Below, one piece after another: positions 45,290 through 54,313 of a stretch of 62,111 bases of DNA. Numbering within the stretch: the first letter of the stretch is position 1; each line of letters starts with the position of its first letter. This DNA comes from Limisphaerales bacterium (GTDB lineage Bacteria; Verrucomicrobiota; Verrucomicrobiia; Limisphaerales; AAA164-E04). The stretch covers positions 1-62,111 of the forward strand of contig JAMASS010000030.1 of assembly GCA_024761205.1 (NCBI GenBank). The letters run 5' to 3'. The translations under genes were made by a program, and so were the position numbers. The notes under the pieces were generated by a model. It was not told where the DNA came from, searched no databases, and saw only the letters and a program-made list of their open reading frames with translations.

Positions 45290-45534
45290 TGTTCATCGGA
45301 TCGGGCGATCCCTAGCTCAAGGCGATTCACCCGGACCGTTTGGTGAGGGTTGAAAACAACCGGCTGGTGGACAAGGACGGCAACCCGGTGCGGATGCACA
45401 AGGGATTTGTCGGCGACCTCGTTACGGAGCAAGGGGAAATGGTGCCCTTGATCCAGGAAGAGGACGGCGGCCTTCGCGTGCCCACGCCCACGGAAATCCA
45501 GGAGATGCGGATGCGGGAAGCCGAGGAAAAATAG
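45245..45534 (+). pseudogene. Detached C-terminus of the 44234 gene
   Basis: Reads AEDFVACEAELIWQLMFIGS, GDP, TAG, then LKAIHPDRLVRVENNRLVDK and continues open to 45534 (QEEDGGLRVPTPTEIQEMRM). The first part duplicates the end of the upstream gene. The tail may be translated alone from 45340 but is more likely a relic. Confidence 0.55.
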
Positions 45535-45681
45535 TCGAAGTGATTGCGGGACGGAAGGAGAACCCGTGCAAGGAAACGCCCCGCTGATCTTTTCATACAC
45601 GCCCGCCCCGGATTGCCGAAGCGGGTCTTTGTGTTCCGTGACTCCGAAGGTAGGACGCCGAGGAAGCGGTTGCGGGCAAGC

Positions 45682-48255
45682 TCATTCCGGCCATGAAAAC
45701 AGGTCCAACTGGGGTGGCGGTTCGAGCTCCCGCAGTCGATCTCTCTCTCGCCGTTGGGTCCGGTTTTCGCCTGAAGTTCCGTCCGGCCGCAAGTCGGATT
45801 GTTCCAACCGTTCGAGGATTCCCTTGGCCCTTTTCAGCACTGTTTTGGGGATTCCCGCCAGCCGAGCCACTTGAATCCCATAGCTTTTGTCGGCACCTCC
45901 CGGAAGGATCCTTCGCACGAACACGATGCGATCGTCCCACTCTTTCACGGTCACCCGAAAATTGCTGACGCGATCAAGCCGTCCTGCGAGTTCGGTCAAT
46001 TCGTGATAGTGAGTGGCAAACAGCGTCTTGGCGCCAATCCGGTTATGCAGATGCTCGACAATTGACCAGGCCAGACTCAGCCCGTCAAACGTGCTGGTGC
46101 CGCGGCCGACTTCATCCAGAATCACCAAACTCCGGGCAGTCGCATGGTTGAGGATGTTTGCGGTTTCGCTCATTTCCACCATGAACGTGGATTGCCCGCG
46201 TGATAGATCGTCAGAAGCTCCGATCCGCGTAAAGATCCGGTCCAACAGATCGATTCGGGCGACCTTCGCCGGAACAAAAGATCCCGTATGCGCCAACAAT
46301 GATAACAGAGCGACCTGACGGATATAGGTGCTCTTGCCCGCCATATTCGGTCCGGTAATGAGTGCGATTTGGGGACCGGCACCGCCTAGTTCAGTATCAT
46401 TGGGGACAAAACGCTCTTCAACGAGCGATTGTTCCAACACGGGATGGCGCCCTTCGGTAATTGCGAGCAGTCCCTCATCTCCGATTTCAGGTCGACAGTA
46501 ATCATGCAACCGAGCCGCCTCGCTGAGGCTTGCCAGGACATCGAGTTGCGCCACCGCAGCTGCGGTTTGCTGGATGGGTTTTAGGCACTGCACCACGGCC
46601 TCTCGGATACGCAGGAACAGTTCGTACTCCAATCTTTGCGCCCGCTCCTCCGCTCCGAGGATTTTGCCCTCGACTTCCTTGAGTTCCGGCGTGATGAACC
46701 GCTCGCCATTGGCGATGGTTTGTTTCCGAATGTAGTGCTCCGGCACCTTGTCTAAATTGCTTCGAGTCACCTCGATAAAGTAGCCGAACACCGAGTTGAA
46801 GCGCACCTTTAGCGAGCTAATCCCCGTTCGTTTGGCCTCGTCCCGCTGCAATCCGGCAATCCAGCTCTTCCCTTCCCTTCCGGCGCTCCGCAATTCATCG
46901 AGACGAGAGTCAAATCCATCTCGGATGAGCCCTCCTTCCTTGACTGTCGCCGGCGGCTCGTCGCTGATCGAGAGCCGGATCTTCTCTGTCAATTCCGGCA
47001 AAGGATCCAGCACTGCATTGAGTTCCGTCAAAAGGCCTGCCTTCCGCTCCGCCGCCGAATCGGAATCCGAGAGCAATGTCTCATTGGATGCCACCAAGTC
47101 ATTTGTTAGCTCATTCAGGATATCTTTCAAACCAGGCGCCTTGTCCAAACCCGATTTCAGGACCAAGAGATCCCGCGCATTACCGCTCCCGACACTCAAG
47201 CGGCTCACAGTGCGTTCCAGGTCCTTGATCTCCTTTAACGACGCGCGAAACTTCTCCAAATACTCGGGCCGCTTCAACCACAGCTCAATGGTTGCTTGCC
47301 GTCGAATGATTAAATCACGGCGAGCTAAAGGCTGGGAAATCCACTGACGCAGACAACGTGCGCCCATCGGCGTGATGGTCTCATTCAACGCACCAAACAG
47401 CGATGCCGATCGCGGCGCATCCCGGTGTAAGGGCTCAAGAACCTCCAGATTTTTTAGGGTGATCAGGTCCAGCGTGAGAAACTCATTTCGCTCATAGCAT
47501 TCCAACGCCCTGAGATGACTCAAGTCCCGTCGCAGATGTTGAGAAAGGTAGTGTAGAACCGCCCCGGACGCGCCAATGGCAATGGTGCGTCCACGAAGCC
47601 CGAAACCGTCGAGCGAGGCCACCTTGAACTGATCCTTCAAAGTATACTCCGCCGTCTCCAATCTAAACACCCAATCCGCGTAAGGACTCAAACTCCATTT
47701 CCCATTCCTCAGGTCTTGCTGCAACTTGGCGTCGTTCTCCGGAAAGATCACCTCCGCCGGTATAATTCGCTCAAGCTCAGCGCCTAAGTGTGTGATTGGC
47801 AGTTCCGTAACACCGAATTCACCCGTCGTCAGATCAACCGTGCTGACACCAACCGTGTCGCCATCCCGAAAAATGGCCGCCAGGTAGTTGTTTTGAGCGG
47901 CCTGCAGGATCGACTCATCAAAATGGGTCCCCGGGCTCAGTATTTGAGTCACCTCCCGCTTTACCAATTTGCCCAGTCGTGCCTCCTCAACCTGATCGCA
48001 AATCGCAACCTTTCTGCCCGCTCGGAGTAATTTACCAAGGTAATTACTTGCAGCGTGAAACGGAATGCCGCACATCGGCACGGCGCCTCTTTTTGTTAGC
48101 GCCACCTCCAAAATTTCAGCGCTGGTTAGCGCATCTTCAAAGAAGAGTTCGTAGAAATCTCCCAGTCGAAACAACAACAAGGATTCGCTCGGCAATTCAG
48201 ACTTGATGCGGCGATACTGGGCCATCATCGGAGTCAGAGCTTTCGGTTTCGACAT
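45682..48255 (-). CDS. mutS: DNA mismatch repair protein MutS
   Basis: 857 residues, normal length. It binds mismatched DNA and recruits MutL. Domain I has the mismatch-reading loop (LLFRLGDFYELFFEDA, about 26-41, with the Phe-x-Glu equivalent in FYELF). A connector, lever and clamp region follow, and the ATPase domain has Walker A GPNMAGKS at residues 635-642, LSRGQSTFMVEM, VILDEVGRGTSTFDG (Walker B) and FATHYHELTEL. The C-terminus ends DLFSWPE. The frame is intact, so at least this repair gene is not behind the many frameshifts nearby. It converges with the accessory region. Confidence 0.97.
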   Translation of the reverse strand: MSKPKALTPMMAQYRRIKSELPSESLLLFRLGDFYELFFEDALTSAEILEVALTKRGAVPMCGIPFHAASNYLGKLLRAGRKVAICDQVEEARLGKLVKREVTQILSPGTHFDESILQAAQNNYLAAIFRDGDTVGVSTVDLTTGEFGVTELPITHLGAELERIIPAEVIFPENDAKLQQDLRNGKWSLSPYADWVFRLETAEYTLKDQFKVASLDGFGLRGRTIAIGASGAVLHYLSQHLRRDLSHLRALECYERNEFLTLDLITLKNLEVLEPLHRDAPRSASLFGALNETITPMGARCLRQWISQPLARRDLIIRRQATIELWLKRPEYLEKFRASLKEIKDLERTVSRLSVGSGNARDLLVLKSGLDKAPGLKDILNELTNDLVASNETLLSDSDSAAERKAGLLTELNAVLDPLPELTEKIRLSISDEPPATVKEGGLIRDGFDSRLDELRSAGREGKSWIAGLQRDEAKRTGISSLKVRFNSVFGYFIEVTRSNLDKVPEHYIRKQTIANGERFITPELKEVEGKILGAEERAQRLEYELFLRIREAVVQCLKPIQQTAAAVAQLDVLASLSEAARLHDYCRPEIGDEGLLAITEGRHPVLEQSLVEERFVPNDTELGGAGPQIALITGPNMAGKSTYIRQVALLSLLAHTGSFVPAKVARIDLLDRIFTRIGASDDLSRGQSTFMVEMSETANILNHATARSLVILDEVGRGTSTFDGLSLAWSIVEHLHNRIGAKTLFATHYHELTELAGRLDRVSNFRVTVKEWDDRIVFVRRILPGGADKSYGIQVARLAGIPKTVLKRAKGILERLEQSDLRPDGTSGENRTQRRERDRLRELEPPPQLDLFSWPE

Positions 48256-48419
48256 GTGAGAAACGATATCGACGAGGATTCAACCACCGAGAAAAAAACG
48301 ATTCAAGATGCAAGTCAATTTGCAGAAAAAACTAGCCAGAGGATTTCTATTTGCTATAGACCAATCCATCTTAACGCTATAGAAGTTACCGAAACATAAC
48401 GAACCAGAGGTGAGGGTCT

Positions 48420-48470
48420 GTGGCACCGAAGAAGAAAGCAGCAAAAGAAGCTGCTAAGAAGAAACGGTAA
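48420..48470 (+). CDS. 16-residue Lys/Ala-rich peptide
   Basis: GTG at 48420 to TAA at 48470: MAPKKKAAKEAAKKKR. A GAGG lies upstream (48406-48411). Composition is like the tails of histone H1-like and other DNA-compacting proteins frequent in Verrucomicrobiota/Chlamydiae. It could be a genuine tiny protein or the surviving end of a longer gene. Located between divergent mutS and the exonuclease gene. Confidence 0.35.
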   Translation: MAPKKKAAKEAAKKKR

Positions 48471-48559
48471 CATACCGCTTGGTCTTGCAATACAGGATGG
48501 CAAATGCTCGATTCATTTTGAGTCCGCCGTCCTGAGCTTTTCAGGGGGCATCCACAATT

Positions 48560-49297
48560 ATGGCTTCTTTGGTTTTCGACATTGAAACATCCGCCCTCCC
48601 TGTCGATTCCTTCGATGATTCCGTCCTGGAGTATCTCTTCCGTCCCGCCGAAAGAGAATCCGACCCGGACGCCCAACAAGCCATGCGGGAGGAAATCGAG
48701 CGCCAGTTCGCTCTCTGGCCTTTCACGGCGGAAGTCGTCTGTATTGCCATGTTGAATACCGAAACCCAAAAAGGGCAGGTGCTATTCATTGCGGACGACT
48801 ACGAAGAAGACCAAGCCAGGATAGACCCGGTGACATTCATTCCCTTCCCTGATGAACATGAACTGCTTACCGTTTTTTGGGACACCGTGAAACACTACGA
48901 TGCCGTCATCACATTCAACGGGCGTTCCTTTGACGTGCCCTTTCTCTATTTGAAATCCGCGCAACTCAATATTCCCATCATTCGCAAAGACTGGCTTGGC
49001 TACCGCTTCCAAACACAGCCGCACTGTGACCTCGCGGATCAGTTGACCTTCTACAACGTGAGTGGCCGGGACGGCGCCGCTAGAAAGTTCAATCTGGACT
49101 TCTACTGCAAAGCCTTTGGGATTGAATCACCCAAGGCGCACGGAATCACCGGTTTCAACATCAGCCAGTTTATCGCCGAAGGACGGCATCGGGAGATCGC
49201 CGAGTATTGCCTCCGGGACGTCGTAGCGACTAATCAGCTTTATCACATTTGGCTTGATCGACTAGCCACTACCAAGACCGGCGTCAGGCTATCGTGA
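48560..49297 (+). CDS. PolB-type 3'-5' exonuclease (RNase H fold)
   Basis: 245 residues, matching the predicted 3'-5' exonuclease family related to DNA polymerase B proofreading domains (DNA_pol_B_exo2-like). DEDD residues are visible: LVFDIET (exo I), AVITFNGRSFDVPFLYLKSA (exo II), and EYCLRDVVATNQLYHIWL (exo III, Asp). The polypeptide also has ITGFNISQFIAEGRHREIAE. Likely degrades DNA or RNA 3' ends in repair; exact role unknown. Transcribed away from mutS. Confidence 0.85.
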   Translation: MASLVFDIETSALPVDSFDDSVLEYLFRPAERESDPDAQQAMREEIERQFALWPFTAEVVCIAMLNTETQKGQVLFIADDYEEDQARIDPVTFIPFPDEHELLTVFWDTVKHYDAVITFNGRSFDVPFLYLKSAQLNIPIIRKDWLGYRFQTQPHCDLADQLTFYNVSGRDGAARKFNLDFYCKAFGIESPKAHGITGFNISQFIAEGRHREIAEYCLRDVVATNQLYHIWLDRLATTKTGVRLS

Positions 49298-49371
49298 TTC
49301 ACGTGCACCTGACCTTGGTTCCCTTATTTTTGAGTTTTTACTTGCTTTTTTGTGATTCCCCTTGCTATTCG

Positions 49372-49407
49372 GTGTTCACTGAACACAAATTGACTCACGG
49401 TGAGTCA
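49372..49407. promoter_or_regulatory. Two adjacent perfect palindromes at the pyrD start
   Basis: GTGTTCA-C-TGAACAC (49372-49386) and TGACTCAC-G-GTGAGTCA (49391-49407), four bases apart. The second includes the GTG start codon of pyrD at 49400. They could be binding sites for dimeric regulators or an mRNA hairpin that hides the start codon. Confidence 0.65.
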
Positions 49408-50473
49408 ATTTTATCAGCAGTGGGTCAGGCCCGCTTTATTTCTACTTGATGCAGAGCGTGCTCATTCTTGGACTCTGAGGGCTCTGAGTGTGCTGGGACG
49501 CTCGGAGGTGTGTTGTGATTTTATTCGAGAGAGGCTTCCTTCACCGCCTCTTCCGGTATCTGTTTGTGGGCTACGGTTTCCGAATCCCCTAGGTCTCGCC
49601 GCAGGGATGGACAAGGACGGCATCGCCGTCCCTGCTTGGGAGGCATTGGGATTCGGTTTCTGTGAGATTGGCGGGGTCACTCCTAAGGAGCAGAAGGGGC
49701 AAGCTAAACCTAGGCTTTTCCGAATCACGGAAGAGGAAGCGATATTCAACCGGATGGGATGCAATAATAAAGGAGCAGACAATATCTCTAAGACTCTGGA
49801 GAAGACCCGTCGGAGGTTCCCTTTGGGAATCAATCTAGCCCAATCAAAGAAAACACAGCCTGAAGAGGCACATATAGAGTTCGCTAAGTCTCTTGAAAAG
49901 TTCCGGTCCGTGTGTGATTACTTTGTGCTGAATGTCAGTTCACCGAACGTGCCCGGAGTCAGAGATTTGCAGAAGAAGGAAATGTTGTCCGGCATTCTTA
50001 AAACTCTGGCGCCGCAGAGAAAAAAACCGATGTTGGTCAAGATTTCTCCTGATCTTTCCTATCAGGCTATCGACGATGTGGTTGAGTTGGTCATGGAGCA
50101 TGGATTAGACGGGATCGTGGCGACGAATACGACAACTGACAGACCAAAAAGACATTTGCCGATTTACGGCAAATGTGGAGGGTTGAGCGGAACACCGTTG
50201 CGAGCCCGCAGCACCGGCATCATCCGGCATATCCGGCGAGTCACAGAGGGGCAGCAACTCACGATCATCGGCGCGGGAGGCATCAATGACGCCGAGAGTG
50301 CCTGGGAAAAAATCACCGCAGGAGCGACTCTTTGCCAACTTTACTCCGGTCTCGTATTCCAGGGTCCCGGAGTGATTGCGGATATCCTCCACGGACTGAT
50401 CGCCCAACTCAGAAAGCACGGACTCAATGACCTGCAACAGGCGGTGGGGTCTAGTCTCCCGTATACGCCATAA
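49400..50473 (+). CDS. pyrD: Dihydroorotate dehydrogenase (quinone), class 2
   Basis: 357 residues from a GTG. Membrane-associated flavoenzyme that oxidises dihydroorotate to orotate in pyrimidine synthesis and passes electrons to quinone. The N-terminal extension (WVRPALFLLDAERAHSWTLRAL) is the membrane/quinone-binding helix of class 2 enzymes. FMN and substrate motifs: NPLGLAAGMDKDG (about 61-73), FCEIGGVTPKEQ, FNRMGCNNKGAD, NVSSPNVPG with the catalytic Ser (about 178-186), LVKISPDLS and IIGAGGINDAESA near the C-terminus. Start chosen because upstream sequence is non-coding. No other pyr gene nearby. Confidence 0.95.
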   Translation: MSQFYQQWVRPALFLLDAERAHSWTLRALSVLGRSEVCCDFIRERLPSPPLPVSVCGLRFPNPLGLAAGMDKDGIAVPAWEALGFGFCEIGGVTPKEQKGQAKPRLFRITEEEAIFNRMGCNNKGADNISKTLEKTRRRFPLGINLAQSKKTQPEEAHIEFAKSLEKFRSVCDYFVLNVSSPNVPGVRDLQKKEMLSGILKTLAPQRKKPMLVKISPDLSYQAIDDVVELVMEHGLDGIVATNTTTDRPKRHLPIYGKCGGLSGTPLRARSTGIIRHIRRVTEGQQLTIIGAGGINDAESAWEKITAGATLCQLYSGLVFQGPGVIADILHGLIAQLRKHGLNDLQQAVGSSLPYTP

Positions 50474-50691
50474 GGCTTCCCAAGATGGCGAGAGAAGACC
50501 TGACCGTCCAAAATCCGGCAGACCGAAAAAAAACAAGACCCCGAAAGGCTTGGCCCGACTTGTTGCTTGTTTCCCAACTAATGGGGACGCTCAGCTTCTT
50601 TTTGTTTCCCGCGGGTGAAGTGCGTTGGTAGCACCATGAAGCGACGCGCTCGCCACCCGGCGACTGTCCTGATTCTCTTGCCGAAAAAGTT

Positions 50692-51009
50692 TTAGTCGTT
50701 GGCATTTCCAACGGACTCGACATCGGCTCCGGGATCAATCGGACTTTCCAAAGCATCCTCGGGATTGTCTAGTATTTCCAGCACGTACTCTACATCGACC
50801 CTATGCCTCGGGAAAATTTTTTGAACGAGCGGCAATTCAAAATTTCGTTCTACTCGATTGCCTTCATCGTCAAAACCAATGACCGAACCAATCAACCATT
50901 TTCTTTTTTCTCGTTGATAGATGTCTTGAAAGCCCTCCCCTGTCGTTCTCTGTCCTCTTGCTCTTACTTCTCTTTTTGCATTTGAATAAATGTCTCCGAA
51001 TGTGCTCAA
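50692..51009 (-). CDS. Unidentified small protein, possibly a gene remnant
   Basis: 105 residues from a TTG at 51009 (STFGDIYSNAKREVRARGQR ... KWLIGSVIGFDDEGNRVERN ... VDVEYVLEILDNPEDALESP). Composition is protein-like and the reading continues upstream (EDYEREELG) to a stop near 51037, so the native 5' end may be lost. No family recognised. It is preceded on the minus strand by a broken lipoprotein gene. Confidence 0.4.
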   Translation of the reverse strand: MSTFGDIYSNAKREVRARGQRTTGEGFQDIYQREKRKWLIGSVIGFDDEGNRVERNFELPLVQKIFPRHRVDVEYVLEILDNPEDALESPIDPGADVESVGNAND

Positions 51010-51060
51010 CCCAAGTTCTTCACGTTCATAATCTTCTCAACTGAAGTGGCGTTCTCTGAA

Positions 51061-51524
51061 TCAGGCGTATGATAGTTGCACTTTGGTCTCGGTCACTTGT
51101 GCCCTGGTTAATCCATTCTTTCCCAACAGAACAAGGTCAAACAGGGCAACCGCCGTCGTTTCGGCGTTGGCAATGATTTGATTCCACCTTGATGGGGCGG
51201 CCGATTCGGTTCCATCGTTCCAGTTTTTTAACACTTCCAGGATGATGGTTTCCTAGAATTTTCTCGTTGATTCCTCCATGTATCGCTGATAGCCGGCCGC
51301 AAATTCTCGGTTAGTCGCTTCAAAGTCGGGAAGCCGAGCCAAGGTGCGAGCTTTGCTTTCTTCCAACCGGGCATTCCAAGCTGCAGGAAGACGGGGGCTT
51401 CTTCGTTAAATGACTCGATGAGTTTTGAACCAAGACTTTGTGCTTCGATTTTTGTTGTGGCGCAGGCTGCCAGGACGGCGACAGAAAAAGTGACGGCAAA
51501 TGATCTTATGTTGCTTGGTTTCAA
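51061..51524 (-). pseudogene. Decayed lipoprotein gene
   Basis: Starts with a lipoprotein signal, MKPSNIRSFAVTFSVAVLAA then Cys (lipobox LAAC). A frameshift near 51380 moves the reading to EESKARTLARLPDFEATNRE and FAAGYQRYMEESTRKF, where a TAG interrupts, then ETIILEVLKNWNDG, NQIIANAETTAVALFDLVLL and TKVQLSYA before the TGA at 51061. One frameshift and one nonsense mutation. Family unknown. Confidence 0.65.
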
Positions 51525-51561
51525 TTTCTTGTCTGCGGTTTGGTTCCTTCAGCTTCCCGGG

Positions 51562-51807
51562 GCATGCGAACTCGGATTCAAACATTCATCCAACTCCACT
51601 TTATTTTCCGCGTGATAAAAATTGTGCCACCAATGATAGGTATTCCAGGTTTGCCCGAGCGTTTTTTCAGCGTCCTGCGGACAGATATTTTCGACGTGTC
51701 AATGCCGGCAATGGCTGCATCATACGCTCTGTTAGCCTCGGTAATATCTTCTTCACAAGCTCAGTCGCCGTCATCGTAATCCCAATAAGTACAGTCGTTT
51801 TTTTCAT
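51562..51807 (-). pseudogene. Relic of a small exported helical protein
   Basis: From ATG at 51807 reads MKKTTVLIGITMTATELVKK; in another frame EEDITEANRAYDAAIAGIDT and GIPIIGGTIFITRKIKW. It looks like a small protein of the same general style as its neighbour at 51824, but it is too damaged to classify. Confidence 0.35.
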
Positions 51808-51823
51808 TAAGGGAGGCCTGTTA

Positions 51824-52117
51824 CGTTAATTCGAAGGCAATAACAGCCTCGTTGATGGCATCATTTTTCGCAAGGGCATCAATTGCAAGCGCCTCTACCT
51901 TTTCATCTCCGCAGATATCCCGCAGTGTTCTGTCTAACGGATCAATTGCAGATTTAACCGCCAGTCCCCATGCAATGATTTCATTCCTGCATTCATTATA
52001 CTCGGCTTGGCATTCTTCAGCAGTTTCGGCGTTAACTTCCTGCGTGATTGCTGAAGAAGGCAAAGAGTCCCTCGACAACCGCACTGGCGATAAGGGCGAA
52101 AATTCGAGCCAAAGGGT
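51824..52117 (-). pseudogene. Relic of a small Cys-containing secreted protein
   Basis: A hydrophobic N-terminal stretch (NPLARIFALIASAVV) in one frame runs to a stop; in the next frame comes QEVNAETAEECQAEYNECRN, AVKSAIDPLDRTLRDICGDE and ALAKNDAINEAVIAFELT before the stop. The helix with paired Cys and AID resembles the fragment at 34419. Frameshifted after the signal sequence. Confidence 0.45.
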
Positions 52118-52122
52118 TTATT

Positions 52123-52580
52123 CTATTCCTCGCAATCTTCTGTTTTGTAATTCATTTCGGAATGATGAGTTAGGGGCATGAAGAGCCTTCGGTGGGGAAG
52201 GGGAGCTGCGTTTGTCTGGAGCTGCGGGGCAGCGGGTGCGTCCGGTAGCTCGAAGCGGCGTCCCTCCAATATGTCCGGCACGCTCAGGAGTTGCAGGCCG
52301 GGTAGCGTTTGCCATTGGCTCTTATGTCTCTGGCCATCGCCATCTTGCGGCTGAAGGCGGCTTTCCGGAGCGGCTTCAGTTTGTGCATGAGGATCAGGCC
52401 GGCCATGTCGGCGTCTTCATGTTCCAAGACACTGCGCAGTTGGCGCACGACGCTGATATTGACATTCTCGCCGCCTTTCACTTCCAGCACCATGGAGCGG
52501 AGCTTCTTTTTTGGTGGCCCGAAGTAAATGCGTCCGTCACTGCCGGCGAATGATCGGCCATCTGATGCTCACCTCAGTAA
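52123..52580 (-). pseudogene. C-terminal remnant of a DNA methyltransferase with nuclease-like domain
   Basis: The minus strand reads SDGRIYFGPPKKKLRSMVLE, VKGGENVNISVVRQLRSVLE, HEDADMAGLILMHK, then a frameshift to RYPGLQLLSVPDILEGRRFE and a C-terminus ending MNYKTEDCEE, TAG at 52123. The LxVKGGxV ... VRxLRxVxExExA and PxLQLLTVxxIL pattern is that of the C-terminal PD-(D/E)xK-like domain found at the end of some site-specific DNA methyltransferases. The methylase part is gone. Confidence 0.6.
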
Positions 52581-53053
52581 AGAGCCTTGGGCAAGGGGGC
52601 GGGGTTTTGGGATTGGCGTCTATAAGATGCCTGGGGGCTGAGCGAACACGCCGCTCCCCGGGGTTCTGCCATCGGTTAAATCGGAACTCTTCCCGGTCTT
52701 TGTTCCTGTTTCTCCCGCCCTTTTACATGCTGCCGCATCCTCTCTTCGTCCAAAAGCCTGCCGTGCCAACGCAGTAGCTTTGCGCCCTAGGAGCGATTCC
52801 CTTGCGTGCGTTGCTCTCGCGTATCCCGAAACACACGGAACATCCGAATCCCTGTCTTTCCCTTCATTACTCTGGGGGGCGTGGGAATGATGCTCAGAGG
52901 GGTTGCCATGAGGTGGTTCTTTCCGGCATAGCCGACCCGCTACCCACGTTCTCTGAACAGAGGTTTTTCTATCCGCTTAAACCCCGACTCTGGGACCGAA
53001 GAGCGATGGTGCAATCTCCTCTCGGTCAGACCGGCAGAGCCTTAGAAATAAGC
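52581..53053. other. Spacer, nothing recognised
   Basis: About 470 bases of C/T-rich sequence with no convincing gene or RNA. Isolated coding-like words appear but no extended homology. Confidence 0.35.
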
Positions 53054-53152
53054 TTAAGATTTTGTGGATTTGGCTTTTGTTGCAGCCTTTTTCCGTTTCA
53101 GATATCGGGCGCGACGACGGCGTTTCTGAACTTTATTGTGCTGTTGTCCCAT
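53054..53152 (-). CDS. 32-residue basic protein
   Basis: ATG at 53152 to TAA at 53054: MGQQHNKVQKRRRRARYLKR then KKAATKAKSTKS. I recall highly similar very short Arg/Lys-rich proteins (MGQxHNKVxKRRRRxxYLKRKK) as conserved in Verrucomicrobiota and relatives; their function is unknown to me, though the composition suggests nucleic-acid or ribosome binding. Divergent from the lipoprotein gene at 53199. Confidence 0.7.
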   Translation of the reverse strand: MGQQHNKVQKRRRRARYLKRKKAATKAKSTKS

Positions 53153-53198
53153 GATTCTTTTACTTTAGATTGATCGCTTAAGGTTCCGATTACCTACT

Positions 53199-53720
53199 AT
53201 GAAGCTTCCGCAGCAAGCAATCAATTTCTACACGACTCTGGGCTCTCTGCTAGCACCACTGATTTTTCTGGGATGTGCCTTGACCTCTAAGGAAGAAGAG
53301 AGCGGCAAATATAGCACCCTTCGCCTCTATGGCAGTGTGAATCCCGATCGGACAGGCCGCTTCCAAACCGTTCCCATCTATCGCAGGTCTCCCATCATGA
53401 TCACGGTCAAACCAAAACCTTTTCTCGACGAAGGTTACATTGTGGAAGCGGCGGTAGTCGAATCCAACGGCGGCTTCAGCCTCCGGATTCAGTACGACCG
53501 CCGCGGAACGGGGCTGTTTGAAAACGCCACCCATCGCCTGCGCAATCGGCACATCGCCATTCACAGCAGTTTCTCCGATTCTCGATGGTTGGCTGCCCCA
53601 TTCATCGAAAAGCCCATTAGTGACGGTGTCCTCATTTTCACACCAGACGCGACTCGCGAGGAAGCTGAGCGAATCGTCCGTGGCCTCAACGCCATTGCCG
53701 AAAAGCTCAGAGAAGGATAA
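53199..53720 (+). CDS. Lipoprotein with SecDF P1-head-like domain
   Basis: 173 residues. Signal peptide with lipobox (LAPLIFLGC), so the mature protein starts at about Cys27 and is lipid-anchored. The C-terminal half (IQYDRRGTGLFENATHRLRN, then RWLAAPFIEKPISDGVLIFT, TREEAERIVRGLN) resembles the P1 head subdomain of SecD/SecF. Stand-alone proteins with this domain occur in several phyla; their function is unknown. Ends six bases before the start of a broken M23 peptidase gene. Confidence 0.7.
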   Translation: MKLPQQAINFYTTLGSLLAPLIFLGCALTSKEEESGKYSTLRLYGSVNPDRTGRFQTVPIYRRSPIMITVKPKPFLDEGYIVEAAVVESNGGFSLRIQYDRRGTGLFENATHRLRNRHIAIHSSFSDSRWLAAPFIEKPISDGVLIFTPDATREEAERIVRGLNAIAEKLREG

Positions 53721-53726
53721 CAGCCA

Positions 53727-54313
53727 ATGGCTCGGAAAGGAAGTCGCCTCCCACCCATCGCTTATTGCGGACCTTTTATCGGCAGTCGTCACACTAATCG
53801 CCCATGGAGAAGTGTTCTTTGTCTTCCCAACGGTAAACCACTCCCTGCTCGAACCGGGCGGGGAGGCCGCCTTCTTTGTGGGCACTCCGGGGAAACCTTG
53901 GGTGAGCAAATCCTACGGCTGCGGTGCTCTCAACGGCAGATGGCTGGATTGTGTATGCAAATCACAAGTCTGGTCTTTCCAACTACGGTAAATATGTCTT
54001 TATCGGACACAAGATCGAGGGATATTAGAAGCCTACAGCCTCCATACCCCTCTCAGCCAGATTCTGGATCGATGGGAACCAGGAAAATGGATCCGGAGAA
54101 CAGATTGGTGTCATGGGACGCACCAGCAACACTCGCCCAAGGATTTCACGAGACCGCGCACATCTTTATTTCGAATTAGCCCTCTTCCTCAACGAAACCT
54201 ATCCCCAATATTTTAGAAAGAAGTACCCCAAGGGCAGGAGAGATCATGGGCTCTGGAACGGGCTGAATCTCTTGGAACTGGATCCAGCTGAGATATTCAA
54301 AATACAAGCCTAG
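53727..54313 (+). pseudogene. Decayed M23-family peptidase
   Basis: In shifting frames: VFFVFPTVNHSLLEPGGEAA, FFVGTPGKPWVSKSYGCGAL, then MGRTSNTRPRISRDRAHLYF (HxH-containing segment, now AHLYF), ELALFLNETYPQYFRKKYPK and DHGLWNGLNLLELDPAEIF to the TAG. This fits an M23 zinc metallopeptidase of the kind that cuts peptidoglycan. The middle is scrambled by frameshifts and the second catalytic His reads Tyr. Confidence 0.75.
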
